A DNA stretch of 64,000 nucleotides from Sphingobacterium spiritivorum (lineage in GTDB: Bacteria; Bacteroidota; Bacteroidia; Sphingobacteriales; Sphingobacteriaceae). The stretch is from assembly GCF_016725325.1 (NCBI RefSeq), contig NZ_CP068083.1:3844001-3908000 (forward strand), in the 5' to 3' direction. Shown here one piece after another: positions 36,337-45,106 of this stretch (positions are counted from its first letter, which is position 1; every line of letters begins with the position of its first letter). The notes beneath the pieces were generated by a model. The model was not told where the DNA came from. It made no database searches and worked only from the letters and a program-made list of their open reading frames with translations. Both the position numbers and the translations under genes were made by a program.

Positions 36337-37009
36337 GTTCTTTTCGTTTTATGATTTCATCAATGGTTTCTATCTGCGGGTAGTATATTCTTCTGAGTCT
36401 TTCAAACGAGGGTTGATAGGTGAAGTAGTCGCTGTCGGTTGTGTCTCTGGCTATCCAGCCCAGTTGTTCAAATTCGGCAAAGGCTTTGTAGACCAGATTT
36501 TTTAGTTTCTCATCGTTCAGGTCTGATCCTGCATCAATTTCAATGGACGATACGACACGTTGCATTTTGTTGAGGAGTTCGTCATATTCCTGATAGAGGA
36601 GGTTGATGAAATCAGATATTTTAGCGAGCTCAATGTTGCCGTCGAGTTTGTAGATTTTGAAAAAGATAAGGCCTATGAGGATGTATTCCGATTTGAGGTA
36701 CGTTCGGTATTGTTTGTCGGTTGGGACTTTGCCCCGTGTGCCTTCGTGAAAGTCGATATAGAAATAGGTGTTCCATTCTTCGCCTTCTTTTTTGAGCAGC
36801 ATTTCAAAGAAATCGTTATAATAAGCTTGCAGGCTTCGGTAATGTTTATCCAAAAAGGCATAGAGCGAAGTTGGTTTTGGAAAGTCGCGCTGTATGTGCA
36901 TTCCCGATTTCAGGAGATAGTCTACCTTGGCAAATGTATTTTTAGCCGTTTTGTCGAGCATAAACGCATACCGTACGTTTAGGTCTTTTTCAGTATCGTC
37001 ATATTCCAT
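36329..37009 (-). CDS. jetB: Wadjet JetB, DUF4194 subunit
   Basis: 226 residues, matching the size and position of the DUF4194 subunit (MukE-like winged-helix partner of the kleisin). It shows ISDFINLLYQEYDELLNKM and a C-terminal winged-helix-like LVYKAFAEFEQLGWIARD. It binds the JetA kleisin and the JetC heads in the Wadjet complex. The start overlaps jetA by 31 bp and its end overlaps jetC by 8 bp. Assignment rests mostly on gene order plus general resemblance. Confidence 0.82.
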   Translation of the reverse strand: MEYDDTEKDLNVRYAFMLDKTAKNTFAKVDYLLKSGMHIQRDFPKPTSLYAFLDKHYRSLQAYYNDFFEMLLKKEGEEWNTYFYIDFHEGTRGKVPTDKQYRTYLKSEYILIGLIFFKIYKLDGNIELAKISDFINLLYQEYDELLNKMQRVVSSIEIDAGSDLNDEKLKNLVYKAFAEFEQLGWIARDTTDSDYFTYQPSFERLRRIYYPQIETIDEIIKRKEHG

Positions 37010-38307
37010 AGTGAAAGATTTAGATAGTGTGGGTCGTGATATTCGTTTTGGTCTACCGTGATTTCATATTGCCAGCTATTGCACTGTTTTACCAGTTTTT
37101 GGGCTGTCCGTACGGCTATGTTCAAGTTGTGCTGTTCGTGGTTGAGAATGTTGAAAAAGAAGGGCGAGAAATCGAGCTTTCCTTCGTTATCTATCTGGTT
37201 GAGGGCTACTGTTGCCCAATATTGTATCCTTTTTTTGATTTCGAGCTTTTCGATGTTTTTGGCCATCATTTCCTTAGTCTGTTCTATATCTACTGATCTT
37301 ACAGCAGGAGGAAGGGGAGCTTTTCTGGCAAAGTCTCTTTCGGTCAGGATATAGAAACGAGGCACGGATTCTGGAACTCTGATGCTAAAGGGTTCAATTT
37401 CTTCGGGAAAAATCAATTTTTTTGGTTGGTTGTTCTCGCGGACATAGGTGGCATTGTCCAGCAGATAATGCAGAAAATCATCTGTTTTTCTGTCGAGTTC
37501 CCGTTGATTAAATTCGAAGATAAATTCGCGTATGCGGGGCTTTATTTTGTCGATACGAGTGCTTACCTGATCTAAATGGTTGCGTACGTTTTGGTTGTAT
37601 TGCAGTACAAGATTAATGCTGTCGAGAAGTTCAATGTTGGCGGCGTCTTTGAGCATGTCCTGTATAATGTCGTCTATATCGTAAGTGATCTGAAATCCAG
37701 TGGTGAGTTCATGTACGTGCTTTTTGATGTGGTCTAGTCCTGTGCTGATGGTTTCTATTACTTGCAGGATGTTGGCCTGTGGCTGTTTGATCTGGAAACG
37801 AAAATCATCTACCGATTCGCTTACCTGCTGGTCGAGTATTTCTATTTGTTGTGCCAATTCGGTGCTTCGGGCGTTGAAATGGTCGTCCATCCAAATGAGC
37901 AGCTCCGTCGGACTTTTTTCAAGGCTTGTTTTTAGGGTGTCTAGCAGGTGTTTGAATAAGCGTTCTATTTTGGCAGGTTGGTAGCTTTCGGAGAGGCGTT
38001 TGAATACTTTTTGGCAAAATTCTTCTCCGTAGTTTTTAAAGCCATATACTTTTCTTTTCCTGTCACGCCACAGAAAAAATTCCTGTAAACGGAGGATGAT
38101 GTTGTTGTTTCGGTTGCCTTCATCTCTGATGTTGGTTCCGCGTAGATCGCTAAGTACTTTATTAATGATTTGTAGGATCTGGTCTTCCGTAAATTCCTGC
38201 TTTTGGTATTTTTGGTATAAAGCAAGCAGTATCAGCCCATCTTCTCGATTTGGGATGAGCTGATAGTAGCGTGGTTTTGCTTCGGAATAGAGATCGAGTT
38301 CTTTCAT
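36979..38307 (-). CDS. jetA: Wadjet JetA, kleisin-like (DUF3375-type) subunit
   Basis: 442 residues in the kleisin (MukF-like) position. It has an N-terminal winged-helix-like region (REDGLILLALYQKYQKQEFTEDQILQI), a long helical middle (130-300) with coiled-coil character (LDQVSTRIDKIKPRIREFIFE), and a C-terminal winged-helix-like domain that should contact the SMC head. It begins 41 bp after hamB stops, so the Wadjet block continues the same transcription unit as Hachiman upstream. The Wadjet subtype is not decided here. Confidence 0.85.
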   Translation of the reverse strand: MKELDLYSEAKPRYYQLIPNREDGLILLALYQKYQKQEFTEDQILQIINKVLSDLRGTNIRDEGNRNNNIILRLQEFFLWRDRKRKVYGFKNYGEEFCQKVFKRLSESYQPAKIERLFKHLLDTLKTSLEKSPTELLIWMDDHFNARSTELAQQIEILDQQVSESVDDFRFQIKQPQANILQVIETISTGLDHIKKHVHELTTGFQITYDIDDIIQDMLKDAANIELLDSINLVLQYNQNVRNHLDQVSTRIDKIKPRIREFIFEFNQRELDRKTDDFLHYLLDNATYVRENNQPKKLIFPEEIEPFSIRVPESVPRFYILTERDFARKAPLPPAVRSVDIEQTKEMMAKNIEKLEIKKRIQYWATVALNQIDNEGKLDFSPFFFNILNHEQHNLNIAVRTAQKLVKQCNSWQYEITVDQNEYHDPHYLNLSLWNMTILKKT

Positions 38308-38348
38308 GGAGAAGAGATTTTAAAGACCTTTTATTACATCAATTTATG

Positions 38349-41294
38349 TTATATAACTCTATAAAAATATTGATTTAGCAATTCAATTGAGATTTGGGGA
38401 ATTCTTCCGTCTAAATACTCAATTAATGACAATTGATTTTTTAAAATAATTGATCTAAGCATTTCCTGATTATCATAAACTATTCCATTTCCTATAAACC
38501 AATTGGCTATTTGCTGAACTAATATTCTATCTGGAATGTTAATTTCTGATAAGTCTAATTTTAATCTACTATCTACGCCATGAATAAGATAGTTAGGCCA
38601 ATTCAATATGGTGTCAGAAGTCTTTTGGTCATCTTCTTTACGCTTTGATTCAATATACTTGATTATTGAACTTGCAGAATTTTGTAACCCATATTCTAAG
38701 AATCTTATAAAGATTAGAGCATTATCAACCGTTGAATTTAAACCTTGTGCTACATCATAATACCATCCACCTTTAATCCATATGCCCAATGCTTCAATGA
38801 ATTGTTCTCTTGATATATCTAAAGGAATACTATTATTGAAATCTTCAAATTGATAAAGTATGTCGAATAGAAAATCTATCCAACGACCATCTAATGGATT
38901 TTCTATTTCTGAAAAAAAATCTTGCTTGTGGTCAACCAATTCTTCTATTCTACTAAACGATCTTAAAGGAATGCCAGTGTATCTAATTAAATTAATATTT
39001 CCATTTTCAATTAATGGTCTTACTCTTTCTGCACGAAGTGAAAAAAGTTCTCTCAATCTTGTTTTTAAATTATCATTGCTTTGATAAAAGGTCAACGTGT
39101 TTTCTATTAGTGTATTGATCTCTTGTTCTAAATTTTCAACAGGTAGATCTTCTGCTAATAACTGTATTATCGAGTTGTCTATATAATCTGCTTCTTTTAA
39201 TTGATCTAGTAATTCATTACTTAGGAAAGTTCTATTTCTTGTTATATAGTTCTCAATTACCTGTACTACATAATAAAGAAAACCTTTAACATCTTCCAAA
39301 TTTCTGTTTGCTAAAACATCAGATAGTATAGACTGATCTTTAGGGTTAACTACTATTATAGTACCCTTTGTTTCTTTTCCTGCTCTTCCTGCTCTTCCAA
39401 TAAGATTTTTTAAATCTCGCAATGGTAAAGGTTCATCAGGTTGTTGTTGACTAACATAGCGTCTAGCAGTACTAATTACAAGTGTCTTAATTGGTAAATT
39501 AACTCCTTCAGCTAAAGTATTTGTGCAGATAAGAAATTTTACTTTTTCACGTCTAACAGTGCTTTCTACTAATTCTCTAATGAATTGGGGTAAATCTCCG
39601 TGATGATATAAAAAGCCATTTTCAGCACAAATAGTCAATAAATATCCGGCTCCAAAAATGTACTTAAAATATTCTACTACTTTTTCTATTTCTGATATGT
39701 CGCAAAAAGCAATAGGTTTCGGTAATTCAGTTTCAAGCTGCTTTATTACTTCCAGTGCAAGGCCTGATACCCCTCTTCTATTGTCTTTGGTTGGAGAAAA
39801 AATGGCAACCGCTCCAGAATTTAACGATTTAAGAGCAGCCGCTACCGTTTTTGATTTAAATGTACTAATATTATAGATGCCATTTTGGGTGGTAAAATCC
39901 TGAGAAGATAAAAAGCGATTAAGAATATATTTAATTGGTAATTCTTCATTAGGATTTACTTCCAAGTTAAAGTGGCTTGGACTAACTTGATTTAAAAATG
40001 CCAGTTCTATTTCAGTAGGCCTATAATTTGATCGGGCAATGTCATTGTCTGATCCTCCAAGCCACGAATTTATAACTTCTATGTTGGGGATAATTGCAGA
40101 TAAAAAAATAAATCTTCTATCAACATCTTCGTTGTTTTTTAATCTTGAAAGTAATAACTCGTAGCTGATTCCTCTAGTTGTATTATCTATTAAATGTCCT
40201 TCATCGCAAATTACTGTTCGAAAATCATCAAGAGTTCCTGATAATCCTAGTTCGATTGCCATAAATTTTTCGGGTGTTGATATTAAAACATTGGATTGTT
40301 CAATACTTAATCTGTCAGAATCTGTGACAATATTGCCACCATAAATAGTCTTAACCTTTATTCCCAACTTAGAGGTGAGATTTCTACCCAAATTATTCTT
40401 TAACTCAGAGGCGAGAGCTCTAAATGGAGCTAAATAAAGTATTTTGCTATCAGGGTTTCTGGATAATTCGTTATAAATTACTAATTCAGCGATAGATGTT
40501 TTGCCAGAACTTGTAGGCGTCTGTAAGCTAAATGCTCTATCAAAAGTTAATAGACCACTTCTAATTGCTGTTTGTTGGGAAGGAAAAAAGCTCCAAATTT
40601 GCGGACTTTTTCCTATATTAAACCTGACGTAAGTTTTCCAATCTACCTCTTTCCCATACTCTGTTAAATCGTACCAAAGATTGTTGGTTGAAAATTTTTT
40701 TAAGATAGACTTTGCTATATAGGTCAGCACAAATAAATGACTTTCTATTTGATTATCCGGAGAAAGTATGTTCTCAAAAATACTTCGAAGTGTGCTTATT
40801 GATTCGTAGTTTCCTACTCTTAGATACTCTATTATATATTGGAAATAGGGATTTTCTTGGCTTTGCTTTCGTGTGTAATTTCTTGAAAGGAAATAATAAA
40901 TAAATTTTTCAATGTTAGTTTCAAATTCTTCTTGCTGAAATTGTTTGAGCAATAAAAATGAAGTTGCGGGAAAGTCTGCCAAATAATATAATGATGCGGC
41001 ATATAACATATTTCGGTTGTAGTTTACGCCAGAAAAATTTTCTCTTTTCCCTTGTAACGAATATATTTCTAATCCCTTAGCTATAGAGAGCAAATCTCTT
41101 TTCACGTTATCTGATTCTTCCTCTTCAAACTGATCAAGAATATCCTGCAATTTGGTTAAAAGCGAAATGTAAAAATCCTGAGGCCGATTATAGAAAGTAT
41201 AATTCGCTTGTTCTTCATTAGCTATGTTATAATCTATGAACGCCTGCCATGACTCAGATTGAGCAATCCATCGTTTAAGTTCCTGATAAATCAT
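38349..41294 (-). CDS. hamB: Hachiman HamB, Ski2-like superfamily 2 helicase
   Basis: 981 residues. About 240 residues of N-terminal helices precede the SF2 core: Walker A TPTSSGKT (259-266), the Ia-like YLAPFRALASEL, STPEK, motif II D364-E-G-H, motif III LSAIIPN (S-A-I in place of S-A-T), CTNTLAEGVNLP and motif VI LIGRAGRAGK. In Hachiman the HamB helicase scans DNA and releases HamA when it meets damaged or phage-modified structure. It overlaps hamA by 4 bp. The base composition is clearly more AT-rich than sbcC and jetA: one 60-bp line (39001-39060) counts 33% GC against 45-47% in lines from those neighbours. Confidence 0.9.
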   Translation of the reverse strand: MIYQELKRWIAQSESWQAFIDYNIANEEQANYTFYNRPQDFYISLLTKLQDILDQFEEEESDNVKRDLLSIAKGLEIYSLQGKRENFSGVNYNRNMLYAASLYYLADFPATSFLLLKQFQQEEFETNIEKFIYYFLSRNYTRKQSQENPYFQYIIEYLRVGNYESISTLRSIFENILSPDNQIESHLFVLTYIAKSILKKFSTNNLWYDLTEYGKEVDWKTYVRFNIGKSPQIWSFFPSQQTAIRSGLLTFDRAFSLQTPTSSGKTSIAELVIYNELSRNPDSKILYLAPFRALASELKNNLGRNLTSKLGIKVKTIYGGNIVTDSDRLSIEQSNVLISTPEKFMAIELGLSGTLDDFRTVICDEGHLIDNTTRGISYELLLSRLKNNEDVDRRFIFLSAIIPNIEVINSWLGGSDNDIARSNYRPTEIELAFLNQVSPSHFNLEVNPNEELPIKYILNRFLSSQDFTTQNGIYNISTFKSKTVAAALKSLNSGAVAIFSPTKDNRRGVSGLALEVIKQLETELPKPIAFCDISEIEKVVEYFKYIFGAGYLLTICAENGFLYHHGDLPQFIRELVESTVRREKVKFLICTNTLAEGVNLPIKTLVISTARRYVSQQQPDEPLPLRDLKNLIGRAGRAGKETKGTIIVVNPKDQSILSDVLANRNLEDVKGFLYYVVQVIENYITRNRTFLSNELLDQLKEADYIDNSIIQLLAEDLPVENLEQEINTLIENTLTFYQSNDNLKTRLRELFSLRAERVRPLIENGNINLIRYTGIPLRSFSRIEELVDHKQDFFSEIENPLDGRWIDFLFDILYQFEDFNNSIPLDISREQFIEALGIWIKGGWYYDVAQGLNSTVDNALIFIRFLEYGLQNSASSIIKYIESKRKEDDQKTSDTILNWPNYLIHGVDSRLKLDLSEINIPDRILVQQIANWFIGNGIVYDNQEMLRSIILKNQLSLIEYLDGRIPQISIELLNQYFYRVI

Positions 41295-42079
41295 GTTGCT
41301 AAAATTTGAGTGAAAGTATGCTCATAAGCTCCTCTTAAGTCTTCAATTCTTATAAGTATTACTTCAAACGTATCTCTGATATCATCAGGAATTGCAGTAA
41401 CATTATTTAAATGAGTGTCAGCAAATGAACCGTCAACTGTTGCTATTGCTTTAAAGTGTTTTAGGAAAGTAGGATAATTAGCCGCATCCATGAAACGACT
41501 TAATCTGTTTACAGCTTCCGCATTTCTATCATCTTTGTAACGAGTTTTTAAATGAAATAAACTTTCCCCTAAACGACTTACATAATCTTTATGAGCATCA
41601 TCAATTGCTTTTTGAAGAGAGCTTTCTGTGCTGGTTGGTCTTGTAGCTCTTGCTTTTGATTCAATTGATATTAGGCTATCATCGATACTGGGATTATCAA
41701 GGTCATTCTGAGAAAAAAGAATAACATCGGTAAAATGTGCTGGATTATTTTTACTCTCTTTCCATTTCCATTTAGGTGGTCTTAAATGAGAGGACGGTAA
41801 ATATTTCTCAGGAATAATATAATAACATAAGATTTCCGAAAACTCTCCTGACATAATAGTAGGGTTGTCCGGTATCTTGTCAACTATTTCGTCCGCTCTA
41901 GATGTTCCAAATTCATTCGTCCGCCAATCTAAGTCCTCATCTGTTAAATATAGACACCTAAAAGGTTGTGGTAATTTATTAAAAAAAGCATTTCTTTCTG
42001 CTTCTTTTAAAGTGAAAATAGTTATTCCATTTTCATTTGACGATTCTTCAAAATGAGTTAGTATGTCTATGTTTACCAT
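41291..42079 (-). CDS. hamA: Hachiman HamA, DUF1837 nuclease
   Basis: 262 residues, the DUF1837 effector of Hachiman. It has the layout of a PD-(D/E)xK nuclease: E79 in SGEFSEILCYYI, D118 in FTDVILF and E140-S-K142 in SIESKARAT, so the catalytic set is complete. HamA is held inactive by HamB and degrades DNA when released, causing abortive protection. It overlaps hamB by 4 bp, and a 49-bp gap separates it from the HerA gene upstream; no promoter is obvious in that gap. Confidence 0.9.
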   Translation of the reverse strand: MVNIDILTHFEESSNENGITIFTLKEAERNAFFNKLPQPFRCLYLTDEDLDWRTNEFGTSRADEIVDKIPDNPTIMSGEFSEILCYYIIPEKYLPSSHLRPPKWKWKESKNNPAHFTDVILFSQNDLDNPSIDDSLISIESKARATRPTSTESSLQKAIDDAHKDYVSRLGESLFHLKTRYKDDRNAEAVNRLSRFMDAANYPTFLKHFKAIATVDGSFADTHLNNVTAIPDDIRDTFEVILIRIEDLRGAYEHTFTQILAT

Positions 42080-42128
42080 GTTATATACATTAATCTATTC
42101 TTGATTTTGATTTTTACTGCGAGATTTA

Positions 42129-43895
42129 TCAATCCTCTTTTTTCCATCTTTTTATAATTTCTTCAAAGCTCACATCTTTCCAGTCTTTATGCCATTCATC
42201 TTTGAATCTCACAGATTGCGATTTAGGCTGTGGATCTGGTAAATCTAATTTTACAACTGAAGGAATTAAGGTAGCATCTCCAACGATAAGACATTCACCA
42301 GAACCTAAGTTGGGTAGAATGTCAGCAATAGCATTGGAATTTTCGGGCATTAGGGCTTTGACATAACTTTGGTCATTAACATTAGTGAGCCTCAAGGATA
42401 TGAAATTATTGCATTGTGAAAAAATAGTTTCTGATACTTCTGAAGGTCGTTGACTGACAACCATAAGACTTAATCCATATTTTCTACCTTCTTTGGCAAT
42501 CCTCTCAATTGATTTTTTTGAAGCTTTATATTCTGCTCCACCTGCTTTTGGAATATAATTGTGAGCTTCTTCGCAAACAATCATAAATGGAATATCATTC
42601 TGTTCGTCTCTTGAATGCTTAATTTTCGAATAATGGAAGGCAAAATCAAACACTAATCTAGAAATTAGGCTTACTGTAATGCTTAATACTTCAAATGGAA
42701 TTCCACTTAGGTCAATTATTGTAACATTTGATTTGTCTAAATAACCAAGAAACTGTTTTAGAATGTCTCCAAAATCAGATGTTTGAAAGGATGACCCACT
42801 TCCTTTTTTTGCATTTAAAATAAAATGTAGTCTTTTATCAGAAAGTTTTGTTTCAAGTCTAGATATAAATCTATTGAATTCTCCATAAAAAGCTCCATTG
42901 GAAGCCTTTGTCGCTGCAGCTGTAGATTGGGTTATAAAATCTAATTTATTATTGAAATAATCCTTCTTCTCTGGATCCGTTAGCAAAGTACCATTGCTCA
43001 GTTTCGGGCAATTTTCAGAAGCTAACTTTCCTATCACCTCATGATTAAGATTCCAGATATAGTTGTAGACCTCATTTATATCAAAGTAAACAGGTGTATC
43101 ATAATTTACTTTGTCTTTTAAAGTTGGATTATGTTTTTCTTTATTAAGAATGACCGCTCTTTTGAATTGTGAAACTTGATTATGATGGTTGTTTTCATTT
43201 CCTTCGATAAATAACGATTCCAATTCTTCAGAGTTCATCAGCCAATACGGTAATTTCAAACTTTCTGCATCAAGGTTATTCAGATTGAATTTTTCATCAC
43301 TATGGAGATCAAAAGCAGACTTGTATTCCGAATGAATGTCAAATATAATTATATGTGCATTTTTTTGTTGAGCGGCATTTTGATTCTTTTTTTTATCTAT
43401 ACCTACTGCATCCTGAAGTATTTTTGCTACCGTGCACGATTTTCCGGATCCAGTTGACCCAACAAGTGCTATATGCTTCCCGAAAAATTTGTTCGCATCA
43501 ATTTTAAGATCGATAGTTTTATTTTGAACTAGCTTTCCGAACGGAAAGTTAAAGTCCTTATTAGAATCATAGATTAGTTGAATGGTAGAATCCTCAACAA
43601 TAGAAACAGGCTCTGTAGGGCTGGGGATAACAGCACTACCTCTATGGAATTCTTCATTTTCAATATAACCTATTGGCTGTGTTTGAATAAAAAACTTCAA
43701 ACCTGTATCAGAAGCATTTGACTTTATATTCTGAATAACTGCTATTACTTTATTTAAATTCCCTTCATCAATTTCCAGATACTTTCCAATTTGGAAATCT
43801 TTCTTATGTGTTTCAAATATCTTTTCGTCATTGATTTCGATTAATATTGCGTTAGGAGAACTCTCCAATACTTTACCTATTTTAGTTGTACTCAT
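42129..43895 (-). CDS. HerA-like FtsK/HerA-superfamily ATPase
   Basis: 588 residues: an N-terminal HAS-barrel-like region (1-110, IGKVLESSPNAILIEIND...), Walker A GSTGSGKS (146-153), a DIHSEYKSAF strand, motif II FMIVCEEAHNYIP with the HerA E-E-A-H, and RxSEVS-type ISRL/SQRPSEVSETIF elements (arginine-finger region). HerA hexamers drive DNA translocation or scaffold effectors; defence pairs include DUF4297-HerA and SIR2-HerA. It overlaps the nuclease-like gene upstream by 4 bp, so the two very likely form one complex. Confidence 0.88.
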   Translation of the reverse strand: MSTTKIGKVLESSPNAILIEINDEKIFETHKKDFQIGKYLEIDEGNLNKVIAVIQNIKSNASDTGLKFFIQTQPIGYIENEEFHRGSAVIPSPTEPVSIVEDSTIQLIYDSNKDFNFPFGKLVQNKTIDLKIDANKFFGKHIALVGSTGSGKSCTVAKILQDAVGIDKKKNQNAAQQKNAHIIIFDIHSEYKSAFDLHSDEKFNLNNLDAESLKLPYWLMNSEELESLFIEGNENNHHNQVSQFKRAVILNKEKHNPTLKDKVNYDTPVYFDINEVYNYIWNLNHEVIGKLASENCPKLSNGTLLTDPEKKDYFNNKLDFITQSTAAATKASNGAFYGEFNRFISRLETKLSDKRLHFILNAKKGSGSSFQTSDFGDILKQFLGYLDKSNVTIIDLSGIPFEVLSITVSLISRLVFDFAFHYSKIKHSRDEQNDIPFMIVCEEAHNYIPKAGGAEYKASKKSIERIAKEGRKYGLSLMVVSQRPSEVSETIFSQCNNFISLRLTNVNDQSYVKALMPENSNAIADILPNLGSGECLIVGDATLIPSVVKLDLPDPQPKSQSVRFKDEWHKDWKDVSFEEIIKRWKKED

Positions 43896-45091
43896 AAACC
43901 AGATGTTAATGATAATAAATATTTTATTTCGTTTATTTCTTGCGTTTTTAATTTTTCAATATTACAACCTATCGTATTTTCAAAAGAAAAGTCCTGATCA
44001 GATATAATAATTGCATCATCAAAACCTGCTTCATTTACTATGGAATCAAACTCATTTTCATGATTACATAATTTCAACTTGAACTCAATAGTTCCATCCT
44101 TAATAACTTTAAGAGGATCTCTAAGGAAACGAATGCTATTAAATGTACCTGCAACTAGTCCTCTTTCTAAGGTGAGTTTTTTCTGATCGAGAGATTTCCA
44201 TATACTGTTTAGCATATCTTCACTACAGACAAGACTAAAAACAGGACATTGATTTAATCGTATTTTACTATTGTATTTCGTTACATAATCTTGTACTAGT
44301 AATGGAATATTACGTTCAAAATCTTTTATATAACTTGCATCTAGAATTACAACTCTTTTCCGAGAATTGTTATTTAATACTTCTCCTATTTGTCTCCGTC
44401 GTTGCTTTAAAAACTTAGTATAATCTTGTAGTTCTTTTGTCCATCTACTTATAGCGGTTTTCTTTTTCTTTTTAAGTTCCTTCAAAAAATCTACTTTCTT
44501 AATTTTTCGCTTTTGTTCATCATGCTGAATGCTTAATTCGGCTATAGCATGGATTGCATTAGGATAAAATATTTCAGTTGCGTCTTCAGTTGTAAATCCT
44601 TCATTTGAAAGACATACAATAACTGCTTTTTCAGTATCTGACAGAGAAGCTCCAAATTCTACTTTGAACCGTTTCAAAAATTCATCTCCTCCATTAAAAC
44701 CAGAAAGTTCAGCTATATATTTTTGTAAATCTGCTGCTTTTGAATCTAATATAGAGTCTAATTCAGTTTTCGTTAGTATTTTTTCTGAACCTACAGTTTC
44801 ATTAGGGAAGTGTGCATGAAGTCGATAATTTATATTTGCTGTTGGATTATTTTTGTAGTGACAAAACATCTGCAATACCGGTTTGTAAATACTTGAGAGT
44901 GTAAATTTTTGCTTACTCTCGTGATATTTACATTGAACGGCTACTTGTCCCGTAGTACTACTGATATCAATATCTTCTATAATTCCTTCAACGGTGATTT
45001 CAGTATCTTCTGACGAAAGTAATAATTCATGGAACGTTATTATGAATTGATATATAAATCCTTGTATTGTATAATCTGCTGTTCTGCTCAT
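43892..45091 (-). CDS. DUF4297/Cap4-like nuclease partner of HerA
   Basis: 399 residues. The N-terminal 60 residues look like a PD-(D/E)xK nuclease of the DUF4297/Cap4 type: GFIYQFIITFHELL, then E35 and D40/D42 in VEGIIEDIDI, and Q53-C-K55 in VAVQCKYHE. The rest (60-399) is mixed helix/strand without a recognised effector domain. Paired by a 4-bp overlap with a HerA ATPase it fits the published DUF4297-HerA defence layout. It begins only 15 bp after sbcC. The family name is my reading of the motif pattern, not a search result. Confidence 0.72.
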   Translation of the reverse strand: MSRTADYTIQGFIYQFIITFHELLLSSEDTEITVEGIIEDIDISSTTGQVAVQCKYHESKQKFTLSSIYKPVLQMFCHYKNNPTANINYRLHAHFPNETVGSEKILTKTELDSILDSKAADLQKYIAELSGFNGGDEFLKRFKVEFGASLSDTEKAVIVCLSNEGFTTEDATEIFYPNAIHAIAELSIQHDEQKRKIKKVDFLKELKKKKKTAISRWTKELQDYTKFLKQRRRQIGEVLNNNSRKRVVILDASYIKDFERNIPLLVQDYVTKYNSKIRLNQCPVFSLVCSEDMLNSIWKSLDQKKLTLERGLVAGTFNSIRFLRDPLKVIKDGTIEFKLKLCNHENEFDSIVNEAGFDDAIIISDQDFSFENTIGCNIEKLKTQEINEIKYLLSLTSGL

Positions 45092-45106
45092 GATATATAT
45101 ATGTGT

